Source: Thalassotalea fonticola
GTDB lineage: Bacteria; Pseudomonadota; Gammaproteobacteria; Enterobacterales; Alteromonadaceae
Assembly (NCBI RefSeq): GCF_032911225.1
Contig: NZ_CP136600.1
Span: 1,922,001 to 1,986,000, forward strand
DNA: 64,000 nucleotides
Direction: 5' to 3'
The position numbers were made by a program, and so were the translations under genes. The first letter of the stretch is position 1. Every line of letters starts with the position of its first letter. Below the pieces are notes generated by a model, which was given only the letters and a program-made list of their open reading frames with translations, did no database searches and was not told where the DNA came from. Below, piece by piece: positions 15,935-25,148 of the stretch.

Positions 15935-16096
15935 ATACCAATTTCATTAATAAAGTGTTCTACTTTTTCATGAGATAAAATGGATAAATACAAGGCATGA
16001 AATTTAATATGTAGTTATTCTACTTATAAATTTTATAACGCAGTAGTTATTCATTTTAGCCATTAAAAATGAGCAGTTAATTAGTGAACTTGGTAT
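15935..16096. repeat. TIR element, copy 1
   Basis: About 162 bp, starting ATACCAATTTCATTAAT and ending ATTAGTGAACTTGGTAT, which are inverted repeats of each other. The core carries GGATAAATACAAGGCAT and a central hairpin around GTAGTTATTCTAC. It is shared with the copies at 27428 and 40393. It sits between ytjB and serB and its right end reaches past a GTG once usable as a serB start. Confidence 0.8.
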
Positions 16097-16116
16097 ATAT
16101 ATTAAGTAGTAACAAC

Positions 16117-17127
16117 ATGACTTTGCCAACTTCAATCGAATTAACAACTTGCACTCTTGCACAACATTTATCTGACAAAATTACCAGCGTATCAGCCCAG
16201 TTACCAATTCAGTTTCAGCTGAAAAATTCAGAGCTATTAATTGGTAATAATGAAAGTTTATCAAGCGATGTCGTAGAGTTAGTCGTTTTTGGCGATCTTG
16301 CACTTGCACATTTTACTGAGATATTAAGTTTAACCAATCAAATAGACTGTACATTAACAGCAATCAATACCCGAGCGGATAAAACCAGCTATCGCTTTAA
16401 CTTAAGCAAGGAAAGTTTAAACGCCAAAGCATCAATAGATGAATACGCCTTAGCAAACAACTTTGAGTTCGCTTTATTTACCAATGCGCCAAGTTTATCA
16501 GAGCCTGGTCTATTAGTTATGGATATGGACTCAACCACAATTAAAATTGAGTGTATAGATGAAATAGCGAAACTTGCTGGTGTTGGTGAACACGTAAGTG
16601 CGGTAACAGAACGTGCCATGTTGGGTGAGTTAGACTTTGCCGAAAGTTTACGTGAACGCGTTGGTACGTTAGCTGGTGCCCCTGAAAGTATTTTGGCCGA
16701 AGTAGGAAAAAATTTACCTTTAATGCATGGCCTTGAGGTATTAATCAAAGAGCTGCATAAACATAATTGGAAAGTAGCGGTAGCTTCTGGCGGTTTTACC
16801 TACTTTACTGAAATATTAAAAAGCCAGTTAAACCTTGATGCTACCCAAGCAAACGTTTTAGAAATAATAGACGGCAAGCTAACGGGTAAAGTTATTGGTG
16901 GTATCACCGATGCACAAGTTAAAGCAGACACCCTAAATCGTCTCGCACAAGAATATAATATTTCTAATCAGCAAACGGTAGCAATGGGAGACGGCGCTAA
17001 TGATTTAGTGATGATGAGCGCGGCAAATTTAGGTGTAGCATTTGAAGCTAAACCAGTTGTACTTCAACAAGCTAAAACGAGTATTAACTTTTCAGGCTTA
17101 GACTGTTTACTGCACTGGTTAAAATAA
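16117..17127 (+). CDS. serB: Phosphoserine phosphatase
   Basis: 336 residues. HAD-superfamily enzyme that dephosphorylates phosphoserine in the last step of serine biosynthesis. The nucleophile motif is VMDMDSTTIKIECIDE. Further motifs are AVASGGFTYF (motif II Ser) and GDGANDLVMM (motif III Asp pair). An N-terminal ~100-residue regulatory region precedes the catalytic domain, as in E. coli SerB. A longer frame begins at GTG 16084, but that codon lies within the right inverted repeat of the element at 15935-16096, so I favour the ATG at 16117. Confidence 0.92.
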   Translation: MTLPTSIELTTCTLAQHLSDKITSVSAQLPIQFQLKNSELLIGNNESLSSDVVELVVFGDLALAHFTEILSLTNQIDCTLTAINTRADKTSYRFNLSKESLNAKASIDEYALANNFEFALFTNAPSLSEPGLLVMDMDSTTIKIECIDEIAKLAGVGEHVSAVTERAMLGELDFAESLRERVGTLAGAPESILAEVGKNLPLMHGLEVLIKELHKHNWKVAVASGGFTYFTEILKSQLNLDATQANVLEIIDGKLTGKVIGGITDAQVKADTLNRLAQEYNISNQQTVAMGDGANDLVMMSAANLGVAFEAKPVVLQQAKTSINFSGLDCLLHWLK

Positions 17128-17159
17128 AGCGGTAAAAATAAAAAAATTCGCAATATTTA

Positions 17160-17206
17160 AATTCTGGTTGGTAACAAGTTACATAATTTACTTGCCAGAA
17201 TTTTTT
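17160..17206 (+). terminator. Terminator of serB
   Basis: The arms ATTCTGG and CCAGAAT flank an inner GTAAC/GTTAC stem, and TTTTTT follows. Position directly after serB fits a Rho-independent terminator. Confidence 0.6.
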
Positions 17207-17218
17207 CTTACCAATATA

Positions 17219-17234
17219 CTGTATATTCATACAT
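17219..17234. promoter_or_regulatory. Imperfect LexA-box-like site upstream of radA
   Basis: CTGTATATTCATACAT matches the CTG-N10-CAG SOS box except for the last base. It lies 26 bases before the radA start. It is weaker than the dinB site, so function is uncertain. Confidence 0.3.
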
Positions 17235-17259
17235 ACCTACAAGTCGGTTAAATTAAATC

Positions 17260-18654
17260 GTGGCGACAACTAAAATAAAAACAGCATTTGTTTGTAACGA
17301 CTGCGGCGCTGACTTTCATCGTTGGATGGGCCAATGTTCAGAATGTAAAGCATGGAACACCCTAGCTGAAATCAAAATTTCGGCCAGTAAAGCCAAAAGT
17401 GCAAGCAGTAATCGCTCTGCTGTTTCAGGTTATGCAGGGGTAAGTGGTGGTGGTTCAAAGAAAATAAATGAAGTTGAAGCTACAGAAGCCGAGAAACAAC
17501 TCACCGGCATTGGTGAACTCGACCGCGTTTTATGCGGTGGTGTCACAACCGGCTCAGTTAATATTATCTCAGGCGATCCAGGCGCGGGTAAAACTACATT
17601 ATTATCAGATTTAGTTGCTCGTATGTCACAAACAACAGCTTCACTTTACTGTACTGCAGAAGAGTCATTGTCGCAGTTTAAAAACAGAGTAGATCGCCTA
17701 AAACTTGATTATAACGAAGATAATCTTTATTTGCTGTCTGAAACCAGTGTTGAGGCGATCATTGAAGAGCTGGAAGCAAAACAAATAAAATTTGCGGTTA
17801 TTGACTCTATTCAAGCTGTTGTTACCGACAATGCGAATGGCAGCCCAGGCTCACCGTCACAAGTGAAAAGCGCCGCACAGGCGTTAACGCAATACTGTAA
17901 ACAAAACAACGTAACCATGTTTCTTATTGCCCATGTAAACAAAAACAATGAAATAGCCGGCCCGCAAACCTTAGTACACATTGTGGACGCTTTACTGCAT
18001 ATCGATACCAATGATGGGCAAATACGTACTTTACGAGCTAATAAAAATCGTTTTGGTGATATAGATACCGTCGGAATTTTTAAAATGTGTGAACGCGGTA
18101 TGCTCAGTGTTGATAACCCAAGTGAAATCTTTTTATCTGGTTCAAGTACTGAGTCACCTGGTTCAACCATTACCTGTATTCGCAAAGGTAACCGCAACCT
18201 GCTATTAGAGATCCAGTGTCTCACCACAGAGACCGAAGCAGAGTTTCCACAACGCGTTTGCGTTGGCCTGAATATGAATCGTATTAAAATGTTGACCGGC
18301 ATTTTACGCAAACACACTAAAACAAAAATCTATCATGATACATTTTTTAATATCGTTGGCGGCTTAAAAATAGACGAGTCTGAAACTTGCATAGACTTAG
18401 CTTTAGTTACCGCCTTGTTAAGCAGTCTTAACGAGTTTGTGGTACCAAGAAAAACCTGCATTATGGGAGAACTTAGTTTAAATGGCGATGTTCGCCCGAT
18501 AGACAGTGGTGTACCTCGTGTTAAGGAAGCCGCACAGCATGGCTTTACTGAGATATTTATCCCTTATCGTAATTACCATAAATCGATGGAGGGATTAGGT
18601 GCAAAAGTTACTGCGGTTAAAACTATTCATGAACTAATTGAGTTAATAAAGTAA
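17260..18654 (+). CDS. radA: DNA repair protein RadA (Sms)
   Basis: 464-residue ATPase that drives branch migration of recombination intermediates in the cytoplasm. Domains in order are a C4 zinc finger (CNDCG ... CSEC, residues 11-28), a RecA-like ATPase with Walker A GDPGAGKTT (about 107-115), the RadA-specific KNRFG motif, and a Lon-protease-like C-terminal domain lacking the catalytic serine (GELSLNGDVRPI). Start is a GTG at 17260, the only one that keeps the zinc finger at the usual distance from the N-terminus. Confidence 0.95.
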   Translation: MATTKIKTAFVCNDCGADFHRWMGQCSECKAWNTLAEIKISASKAKSASSNRSAVSGYAGVSGGGSKKINEVEATEAEKQLTGIGELDRVLCGGVTTGSVNIISGDPGAGKTTLLSDLVARMSQTTASLYCTAEESLSQFKNRVDRLKLDYNEDNLYLLSETSVEAIIEELEAKQIKFAVIDSIQAVVTDNANGSPGSPSQVKSAAQALTQYCKQNNVTMFLIAHVNKNNEIAGPQTLVHIVDALLHIDTNDGQIRTLRANKNRFGDIDTVGIFKMCERGMLSVDNPSEIFLSGSSTESPGSTITCIRKGNRNLLLEIQCLTTETEAEFPQRVCVGLNMNRIKMLTGILRKHTKTKIYHDTFFNIVGGLKIDESETCIDLALVTALLSSLNEFVVPRKTCIMGELSLNGDVRPIDSGVPRVKEAAQHGFTEIFIPYRNYHKSMEGLGAKVTAVKTIHELIELIK

Positions 18655-18840
18655 ACCGACTTGGATAGCTAACTCATTGATTTAAAAATAGTATCAAGCA
18701 CTCATTATTCAGTGTTCAGGTTAAGTAAAATATAGGCTTACAAATTAACTGCCTATTAAATGTATAAATGTAGAATATAACTTCGACACAGCAGGGCTAT
18801 ACAGTTACACTACTCGACAATTTTTTATCGTTACTCCCTA

Positions 18841-21123
18841 GTGAACATGTATATATTTTCAGCTTTAAAACACTCTTGTCTTATGGTTTGCACCATTGCC
18901 TTATCTTCTGTATTTTCGGTGTCAGCGCAAGTACCATTTACCGTTGATTCTTCCTCAAAATTGACCATTGAGCGAATTTATTCAGCGCCATCTTTAAATG
19001 GCCCGACATCGAAACAGCTAAAATATTCTCCCGATGGCAGCAATGTTACGTATTTAAAAGCAAAAGAAACGGATAATAACCGCTTCGACCTTTGGCAATA
19101 TAATATTGCCGCTAATACTCATGAGTTGTTAGTAGACTCCGATAGCATATTTTCTGGCAAGGAAGAGTTAAGCGATGAAGAAAAAGCCCGCCGTGAACGC
19201 CAAAGAGTCTATGGCAGCGGTATCATAGAATACGTTTTATCTAATGATGGCAAAAATATACTATTCCCAATAAATGGCGATCTTTATTTATTCTCATTAG
19301 CAACAAAAAAATCTCGTCGTTTAACGTTAGATCAAGCTTATGAAACAGATATAAAATTCTCGCCTAAAGATCGTTATGTTTCGTTTATTAAAGAGCAAAA
19401 CATTCACATTATCGATTTAAAGAATAATACTCAAATTCAACTCACTGAAGATGGAGGCGGTACCATTAAAAATGGTATGGCCGAATTTGTTGCTCAAGAA
19501 GAAATGGACCGAATGACCGGTTATTGGTGGTCACCCAATGAAAAACATATCGCATTTTTACAAATAGATGAAAAAACTGTAAAAACGGCGATTCGCAATG
19601 AAATTTATGCCGAAGAAGTAAAGCTTTTTGAACAACGCTACCCGGCAACAGGCACTAATAACGTTGAAGTTTCTTTGCGTAGTATAAAGTTAAATAATGA
19701 AAAAATTACGACTTATAACCTAGGTAAAAACAAAGATATATATATTGCTCGAGTTAATTGGCTACCGGATTCAAAAACGATCAGCTATCAATTACAAGAT
19801 AGAGCTCAGCAATCGCTAAAACTGAATTTTCAGGGCCTAACGGCTCGTCGAGCTCGCACTATCATTGAAGAAAAGTCTGCTAACTGGATTAACCTTAATG
19901 ACGATTTACGCTTTCTTAAAAACTCAAATCAGTTTATTTGGGCTTCGGAGAGAGACGGTTATAAGCACCTATATTTATATAACTATCAGGGCGAGTTAGT
20001 GTACCAGTTAACTAAAGGTGATTGGGTAGTTGATAGGTTAGTAACTGTAGATGAACAAAAAAACTGGTTATATTTTACTGGCCGTGCCGATACGCCTATT
20101 GAAAAGCATTTATATAAAGTAACGCTTGATGGTAAGTCACCAGAGCATGTAACTCGTATTTCCAAACGTAGCGGTTTTCATAAAGTTGCATTCGCAAATG
20201 ACAAACAAACTTATTTAGATGATTTTTCTAATATAGCTACCCCACCACAATTAAGTTTGCATAAAGCTAATGGACAAAGAGTAACCTATTTAATGGAAAA
20301 TAAACTCGATGCTACTCATCCTGTTTTTCCATTTCAACCTACCTTGGTACAACCTAAGTTCGGTTCGATTAAAGCTGAAGACGGTCAAATCGACTTATAT
20401 TACAAATTATATACACCGAAAAATTTAGCGCCGGGTAAACGCTACCCAGTTATTGTTAATGTTTATGGCGGTCCACACGCACAAAAGGTGACTAATACTT
20501 GGGAAGGCGCAAGCATGACCCAATATATGGTAGATAATGGTTATGTGGTTTTTCAACTCGATAATCGCGGTTCAAACTATCGTGGTACAGCGTTTGAGTT
20601 TGCTATTTATAAGGAGCTTGGCAAGGTTGAATTAGATGACCAAATAAGTGGCGTAAACTACCTGCATACTTTACCGTATGTCGATAAGGAGCGTATTGGC
20701 ATTTTTGGTCATAGCTACGGCGGCTATATGGCGTTAATGGCACTATTTAAAGCGGGTGATTACTTTACTGCAGGTGTTAGTGGCGCACCGGTTACAGACT
20801 GGATGTTGTATGACACTCATTATACTGAGCGCTATTTAAGTCACCCTGAAACAAATAAAGTGGGTTATGAAGCAAGCTCAGTATTTCCATACGTACAGCA
20901 GTTTGATGACAAGAATAATTCATTGTTTTTATACCACGGTATGGCCGACGACAATGTATTGTTCACCAATACCACCAAGCTTATCAAAACATTACAAGAT
21001 GAGAATAAAATTTTTGAGTTAATGACCTACCCTGGCAGCAAACACAGTATGCGTGGTAAAAAAGTTAAAACGCATCTGAATTATTCAATAATGAATTTCT
21101 TTGATCGTAAGTTGAAACAGTAA
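18841..21123 (+). CDS. Exported dipeptidyl-peptidase IV family (S9B) serine peptidase
   Basis: 760 residues. A signal peptide (about 1-29, SVSAQV) precedes an N-terminal beta-propeller (DPPIV_N), including the EE motif region EFVAQEEMDRMTGYWW that anchors substrate N-termini in DPP-IV. The C-terminal alpha/beta-hydrolase domain has the nucleophile in GHSYGGYMA, Asp in GMADDNVLF and His in GSKHSM. It should release X-Pro dipeptides from peptides in the periplasm. The start is either the GTG at 18841 or the ATG two codons later. Confidence 0.92.
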   Translation: MNMYIFSALKHSCLMVCTIALSSVFSVSAQVPFTVDSSSKLTIERIYSAPSLNGPTSKQLKYSPDGSNVTYLKAKETDNNRFDLWQYNIAANTHELLVDSDSIFSGKEELSDEEKARRERQRVYGSGIIEYVLSNDGKNILFPINGDLYLFSLATKKSRRLTLDQAYETDIKFSPKDRYVSFIKEQNIHIIDLKNNTQIQLTEDGGGTIKNGMAEFVAQEEMDRMTGYWWSPNEKHIAFLQIDEKTVKTAIRNEIYAEEVKLFEQRYPATGTNNVEVSLRSIKLNNEKITTYNLGKNKDIYIARVNWLPDSKTISYQLQDRAQQSLKLNFQGLTARRARTIIEEKSANWINLNDDLRFLKNSNQFIWASERDGYKHLYLYNYQGELVYQLTKGDWVVDRLVTVDEQKNWLYFTGRADTPIEKHLYKVTLDGKSPEHVTRISKRSGFHKVAFANDKQTYLDDFSNIATPPQLSLHKANGQRVTYLMENKLDATHPVFPFQPTLVQPKFGSIKAEDGQIDLYYKLYTPKNLAPGKRYPVIVNVYGGPHAQKVTNTWEGASMTQYMVDNGYVVFQLDNRGSNYRGTAFEFAIYKELGKVELDDQISGVNYLHTLPYVDKERIGIFGHSYGGYMALMALFKAGDYFTAGVSGAPVTDWMLYDTHYTERYLSHPETNKVGYEASSVFPYVQQFDDKNNSLFLYHGMADDNVLFTNTTKLIKTLQDENKIFELMTYPGSKHSMRGKKVKTHLNYSIMNFFDRKLKQ

Positions 21124-21135
21124 AAACAAACGGCA

Positions 21136-21318
21136 AGAAACGAGAGGCGAGAAACGAAGAACAATGAGTCCCCTCTTTCCATTACCTGCGCTCGTTTCAG
21201 GATCTGCACATTAAAAGCAGATCCTGACCTCCGTCAGGTAGGAATTTAGAAAATCAGGAAGGAAACAAGAAAGTCAGAAAGCTAGAAACAGTAGTTTTGC
21301 TCTTCGTCTCTCGTTTCT
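21136..21318. repeat. Intergenic inverted-repeat region between convergent genes
   Basis: The outer arms AGAAACGAGAG (21136) and CTCTCGTTTCT (ending 21318) are inverted repeats, and AACGAAGA also pairs with TCTTCGT. Inside is a strong hairpin, CAGGATCTGC/GCAGATCCTG (21198-21226), followed by ACCT/AGGT. The right arm overlaps the stop of the next gene. Probably serves as a two-way terminator; composition is purine-biased. Confidence 0.6.
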
Positions 21319-22177
21319 ATTCGCCCTTCAAATCAGTAATCAAGGTTTTAAGCCAGCGCTCTTCTGAGATAAATTGCCAAGCCCAATCTTTATATTTATC
21401 GCCAATGCCATTGGCGATTATCTCGCCGCTGTCAGCACCTTCTTGTACAGCGGCATCTACTTTATTTACTGAATATTCAACCATTTCGATAAAATCCATT
21501 AACCCTTTCATATCAGTTAAAGAGCCATGTCCCGGAATAATTTTTACATCTGGTGGGAATTTATTGCTTAAACTCTTAATGTTGGCTAAATATCCCTTTA
21601 CTGAGCCACCAGCATTTAAATCAATATACGGAAAACGCCCTTGAAAGAGTAGATCGCCCATATGCAAAACATTTGCCTTTTTAAAATACACCACAGAATC
21701 ACCATCGGTATGGCCATTTGGCAAATGCATCACTTGAATCTCTTCACCGCCTAAATAGATGGTTACGCCGTGTTCATATGTAACAACAGGTAAATCTACA
21801 CCTGACTTTTTATTATCCTCGTTCACTCGTTTACGTACATTACTATGAGCGAATATTGGTGCTTCTTTACCAAAGTGGCCATTAGAGCCAGTATGGTCAC
21901 CATGATAGTGAGTATTAACTATGTATTTTAACGGCGCTGATTTAATACTTTTCATGGCCGCTTCAATCTTAGCCGCTAACGGGGCAAATTGATCATCAAT
22001 CAGTACTAGACCTTCGTTTGTTGCTAACACGCCAATATTACCACCAGAGCCAGTAAGCATGTAAACACCGCCAGCGACAGGTTGAGCTTTAATTTCAACG
22101 GTTGAAAAGTCTCTGGCTGCATGCGAAGGTAAAGCCAAGCTAAAAAGTAAGGCAATTAACAAGGATATTTTTTTCAT
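21317..22177 (-). CDS. Exported MBL-fold hydrolase (glyoxalase II-like)
   Basis: 286 residues with a signal peptide (cleavage near SHAA, residue 20). The metallo-beta-lactamase fold has NTHYHGDHTG (HxHxDH), LPNGHTDGD (His), HMGDLLF (bridging Asp) and IPGHG (His). Asp occupies the place held by Cys in B1 beta-lactamases, so a hydrolase of the SoxH/cyclase-like or glyoxalase II-like group is more likely than a beta-lactamase. Substrate unknown. It is convergent with the peptidase gene. Confidence 0.85.
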   Translation of the reverse strand: MKKISLLIALLFSLALPSHAARDFSTVEIKAQPVAGGVYMLTGSGGNIGVLATNEGLVLIDDQFAPLAAKIEAAMKSIKSAPLKYIVNTHYHGDHTGSNGHFGKEAPIFAHSNVRKRVNEDNKKSGVDLPVVTYEHGVTIYLGGEEIQVMHLPNGHTDGDSVVYFKKANVLHMGDLLFQGRFPYIDLNAGGSVKGYLANIKSLSNKFPPDVKIIPGHGSLTDMKGLMDFIEMVEYSVNKVDAAVQEGADSGEIIANGIGDKYKDWAWQFISEERWLKTLITDLKGE

Positions 22178-22276
22178 AGTGTGATCTTATTTAATATTGA
22201 ATGACAGCTCTAAATATGGTCATAAAACATAAAAAAATCAAAAATAAGCTGTTATTTATATAATAAAAATAACATC

Positions 22277-23335
22277 TTACAACGGTAAGCTTAATTGTGG
22301 AGAGTAAACAACGGCTTGCTTTTCTGGCGCAAAACCAACAGTTAAACCTATCAGCCGTATTTTTTTACCATTTCCTCTGGCAACAGCCTCTTCAAGTAAG
22401 GGTTTAAATAGCTCAACATCCAAACTACTTTGGCTTTGCTCTACCGTTGTTTGGCTAAAGTCAGCAAATTTAACTTTGATCCCTTGTTTAACAATATCCA
22501 AATTCTCAACTTTGGCGAGTCGTATTAAAAACTTAGGTAGTAAGCCTTCAACAACTTCCAGGCAGCCATTAACTTGTTGAATATCTTCATTAAGCGTTGT
22601 TTCAATCGCCAATGACTTTCTAATTCTACTGGTCTCTACTTCTCGAGTATCGATACCAAAAGCGCGTTTAAATATAACAGGGCCAAATTTTCCCATTAAT
22701 TTTTCCATTGTAGCTGTATCAGTTTTTCTAACATCGGCGCAGGTATATAAACCATAGGCATTTAATTTTTCTAGTGTTTTTGGTCCGACTCCGGGTATTT
22801 TTTTTAAATCTAATGTTTCAACAAATTCATTTACTTTATCTGGGGGCACTACGCATTGACCGTTGGGCTTGTTTTCATCAGAGGCAATTTTGGCGATAAA
22901 TTTATTTGGCGCAACACCAGCTGAGGCAGTCAAGTTAAGCTCTTGATAAATTTCGATTCTAATTTTTTCAGCAATCAAAGTTGCACTACCATTACACTCA
23001 GTGCAATCGGTTACATCAAGGTATGCTTCATCTAATGACAGCGGCTCAATTTTATCAGTATAACGAGAAAAAATTTCTCTAATATGGCTTGATGCTTCTT
23101 TATAAGCTGACATGCGACCGGGCACAAGTTCAAGATGGGGACATAATTGTAATGCCCGCCCTACAGGCATAGCTGAACGTACACCATAATCACGGGCAAG
23201 ATAATTACAGGTTGCAGTTACGCTACGCGGGCCTTTACCAGCAATTGCAATTGGAATATTAGCCAAGGCAGGATTATCACGCATTTCAACGGCAGCAAAA
23301 AAACAATCCATGTCTATATGAATAATTTTACGCAT
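22277..23335 (-). CDS. dinB: DNA polymerase IV (Y-family, translesion)
   Basis: 352 residues, the usual Pol IV length. Catalytic acidic residues are seen in IHIDMDCFFAAVE (Asp8) and SLDEAYLDVT (Asp/Glu pair). The thumb helix-hairpin-helix KIPGVGPKTLEKL is clear. The C-terminal end lacks an obvious long beta-clamp motif; QLSLPL at the end resembles the QL(S/D)LPL clamp-binding motif. A consensus LexA box is 22 bases upstream, so SOS induction is expected. Confidence 0.95.
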   Translation of the reverse strand: MRKIIHIDMDCFFAAVEMRDNPALANIPIAIAGKGPRSVTATCNYLARDYGVRSAMPVGRALQLCPHLELVPGRMSAYKEASSHIREIFSRYTDKIEPLSLDEAYLDVTDCTECNGSATLIAEKIRIEIYQELNLTASAGVAPNKFIAKIASDENKPNGQCVVPPDKVNEFVETLDLKKIPGVGPKTLEKLNAYGLYTCADVRKTDTATMEKLMGKFGPVIFKRAFGIDTREVETSRIRKSLAIETTLNEDIQQVNGCLEVVEGLLPKFLIRLAKVENLDIVKQGIKVKFADFSQTTVEQSQSSLDVELFKPLLEEAVARGNGKKIRLIGLTVGFAPEKQAVVYSPQLSLPL

Positions 23336-23356
23336 ACCTTCTCCTTAAACGAAACA

Positions 23357-23372
23357 CTGTATATAAATACAG
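23357..23372. promoter_or_regulatory. LexA (SOS) box of dinB
   Basis: CTGTATATAAATACAG fits the gammaproteobacterial SOS consensus CTG-N10-CAG with an AT-alternating centre. It lies 22 bases upstream of the dinB start codon. Confidence 0.85.
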
Positions 23373-23446
23373 TTTACGTAAAGTTACGTACCGATGCAAT
23401 AAATATTCTGTTAAGCTTCATACCTTAATCAAAAGTGTAGATAAAG

Positions 23447-24217
23447 ATGTATCAATATATAAAGCTGCTCGCCAAACGGCCACAAAGAACCTTTTTTAAC
23501 GAATTCAGTGTTGAATTTGAACAAAAAGCTATTCGTGCTAAACAGATAACTCAGTTCAGAGCGCTTTACCATCTCGAGCAAACAATAGACCTCCCCATCA
23601 GTTTTGCATTTATTGCCGGTTTTAATGCGCTGTTAAAAACATTTTCACATAAACACTTTGCCTTTTCACCGCTGGGGTTAATACATTTAAAAAGTGAATT
23701 TGATAAAACACTTGAGATAGACTTTCAACAAAGTTTTAAAATTATCAATAAAGTCAGGCAAGATCGTCGCCACCCCATGGGGAAGATAATCGTCATAGAA
23801 ACACTGTTTTATCAAAATGAACGTTGCTGTTTGATCAACAAGAATACTTTTTTGAAAAAGCTTAAATCTGATAAAAGAGAACGAATGAGTAAACAGCAAT
23901 CGTTTGTTGGTGATACTAATTTCATCTTGAACCACGCTAAGGCACTTGCATACGCTAAAGTGAGTAATGATTTTAATCCCATTCATATTAATAACAAATT
24001 AGCCAAACTTTTCGGTTTGCCTAATGCCATTATGCATGGTGTTTATTTAGCACACTTGGTTCTAATTGAAAAAAACATTGAAACCAACAAAGTAAAATTC
24101 GACTTTAAGAAGCCCTGTGTTTTGCCTTGTGCCATTGGAATATTTTCAGAGGGTAATGAACATCAAGTATTTTCTGGCAACGAACAATTGCATTTAAGCA
24201 TCAAAGTATTTGACTAA
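23447..24217 (+). CDS. MaoC-like hot-dog domain protein
   Basis: 256 residues. The C-terminal half carries a MaoC (R-hydratase) hot-dog domain with the catalytic region KVSNDFNPIHINNKLAKLFG followed by AIMHGVYLAHL (Asp/His of the hydratase motif). The N-terminal half is less conserved and may form a second, degenerate hot-dog domain. Predicted to hydrate enoyl thioesters in fatty-acid or polyhydroxyalkanoate metabolism. It is divergent from dinB across the LexA-box region. Confidence 0.75.
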   Translation: MYQYIKLLAKRPQRTFFNEFSVEFEQKAIRAKQITQFRALYHLEQTIDLPISFAFIAGFNALLKTFSHKHFAFSPLGLIHLKSEFDKTLEIDFQQSFKIINKVRQDRRHPMGKIIVIETLFYQNERCCLINKNTFLKKLKSDKRERMSKQQSFVGDTNFILNHAKALAYAKVSNDFNPIHINNKLAKLFGLPNAIMHGVYLAHLVLIEKNIETNKVKFDFKKPCVLPCAIGIFSEGNEHQVFSGNEQLHLSIKVFD

Positions 24218-24224
24218 AATATAC

Positions 24225-24959
24225 TTACTGTTCAGTGATGGATGGTGAGTAGAAGGTCAAATTCGCATTAATTAATAGATCATTAATGCCCTGTACATTG
24301 AGCAAATAAATTTTTCTTCGTACTATTTCAACCAACCCTTGATTAGCAAATTCATTTAATACCACATTTACTCTAGGCCTGGTTACATCAGCCAGATTTG
24401 CAAGTTGCTGCTGGGTGATGGTGAGCATAGGTGTTACGCCATTAATATCGACTTGTTTCGATGCAACATCTAATAATGCAAAAGCAACTTTTATTGGGAT
24501 TGAAAATTTTTGGTTTAAAATACCTTTTTGAACAAGTGGCAATGTATTCTGTTTCAAGATAGAAAACATTAATTTATATATCTCAGGTTGAGTACTCGCT
24601 AATTCGAGCATATGGGTATCGGTTACTTTTAAAAACGTGGTGTCTTGTAAAAAATCTGCATTTATCGATTCTTGCAAACGATAATCCATCAACTTGCCAT
24701 AATAAAGAAAATCGCCCTTGCCAAGTAATTTATAGGTGAAATGATCAAAATCAGAGGTGCGAATAGAAATAATCACACTGCCCTCTAATAAATAAAATAG
24801 TCCGTCATTAGTTAAATCAGAAGTTAAGTGATAGTAACCTTGCTGACGCTTTACTATCATCCCTGCTTGCACAATAGTTTGTTTAAATTCGTCACTTAAA
24901 TCGCATGGCCAACACACTTCATTTAATAACTCTGCGATTTTTAAATTTGATATAGACAA
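24225..24959 (-). CDS. Crp/Fnr-family transcriptional regulator
   Basis: 244 residues: an N-terminal cyclic-nucleotide-binding-like beta-roll (about 20-130; GLFYLLEGSVIIS, LLGKGDFLYYGKL) and a C-terminal winged helix (LTITQQQLANLADVTRPRVN, recognition helix about 190-205). It lacks the N-terminal Cys cluster of FNR (only C17 and C20 are near the start) and the full cAMP-contact set of CRP, so the effector is unknown. It is convergent with the MaoC-like gene by seven bases. Confidence 0.82.
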   Translation of the reverse strand: MSISNLKIAELLNEVCWPCDLSDEFKQTIVQAGMIVKRQQGYYHLTSDLTNDGLFYLLEGSVIISIRTSDFDHFTYKLLGKGDFLYYGKLMDYRLQESINADFLQDTTFLKVTDTHMLELASTQPEIYKLMFSILKQNTLPLVQKGILNQKFSIPIKVAFALLDVASKQVDINGVTPMLTITQQQLANLADVTRPRVNVVLNEFANQGLVEIVRRKIYLLNVQGINDLLINANLTFYSPSITEQ

Positions 24960-25148
24960 TTAATTACACTCTCAAACAATAAACATTAAGTTAACACCTA
25001 CAAATGTCCCCATGGGAACAAAACTAGATCGTAACCTGTTTAATAATAGCTGCATCAAAACACAACTCAATGTTTTTAAACAGCTACTTTCAATTGCCTT
25101 GTACAACATTGAGCTACTTTATAAAATTAGTTTTAAAAGGAACTAGCG

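Noticed and set aside
21317..22177. Second beta-lactamase
   Set aside because: The B1 cysteine ligand is replaced by Asp (HMGDLL), the pattern of glyoxalase II-like hydrolases.
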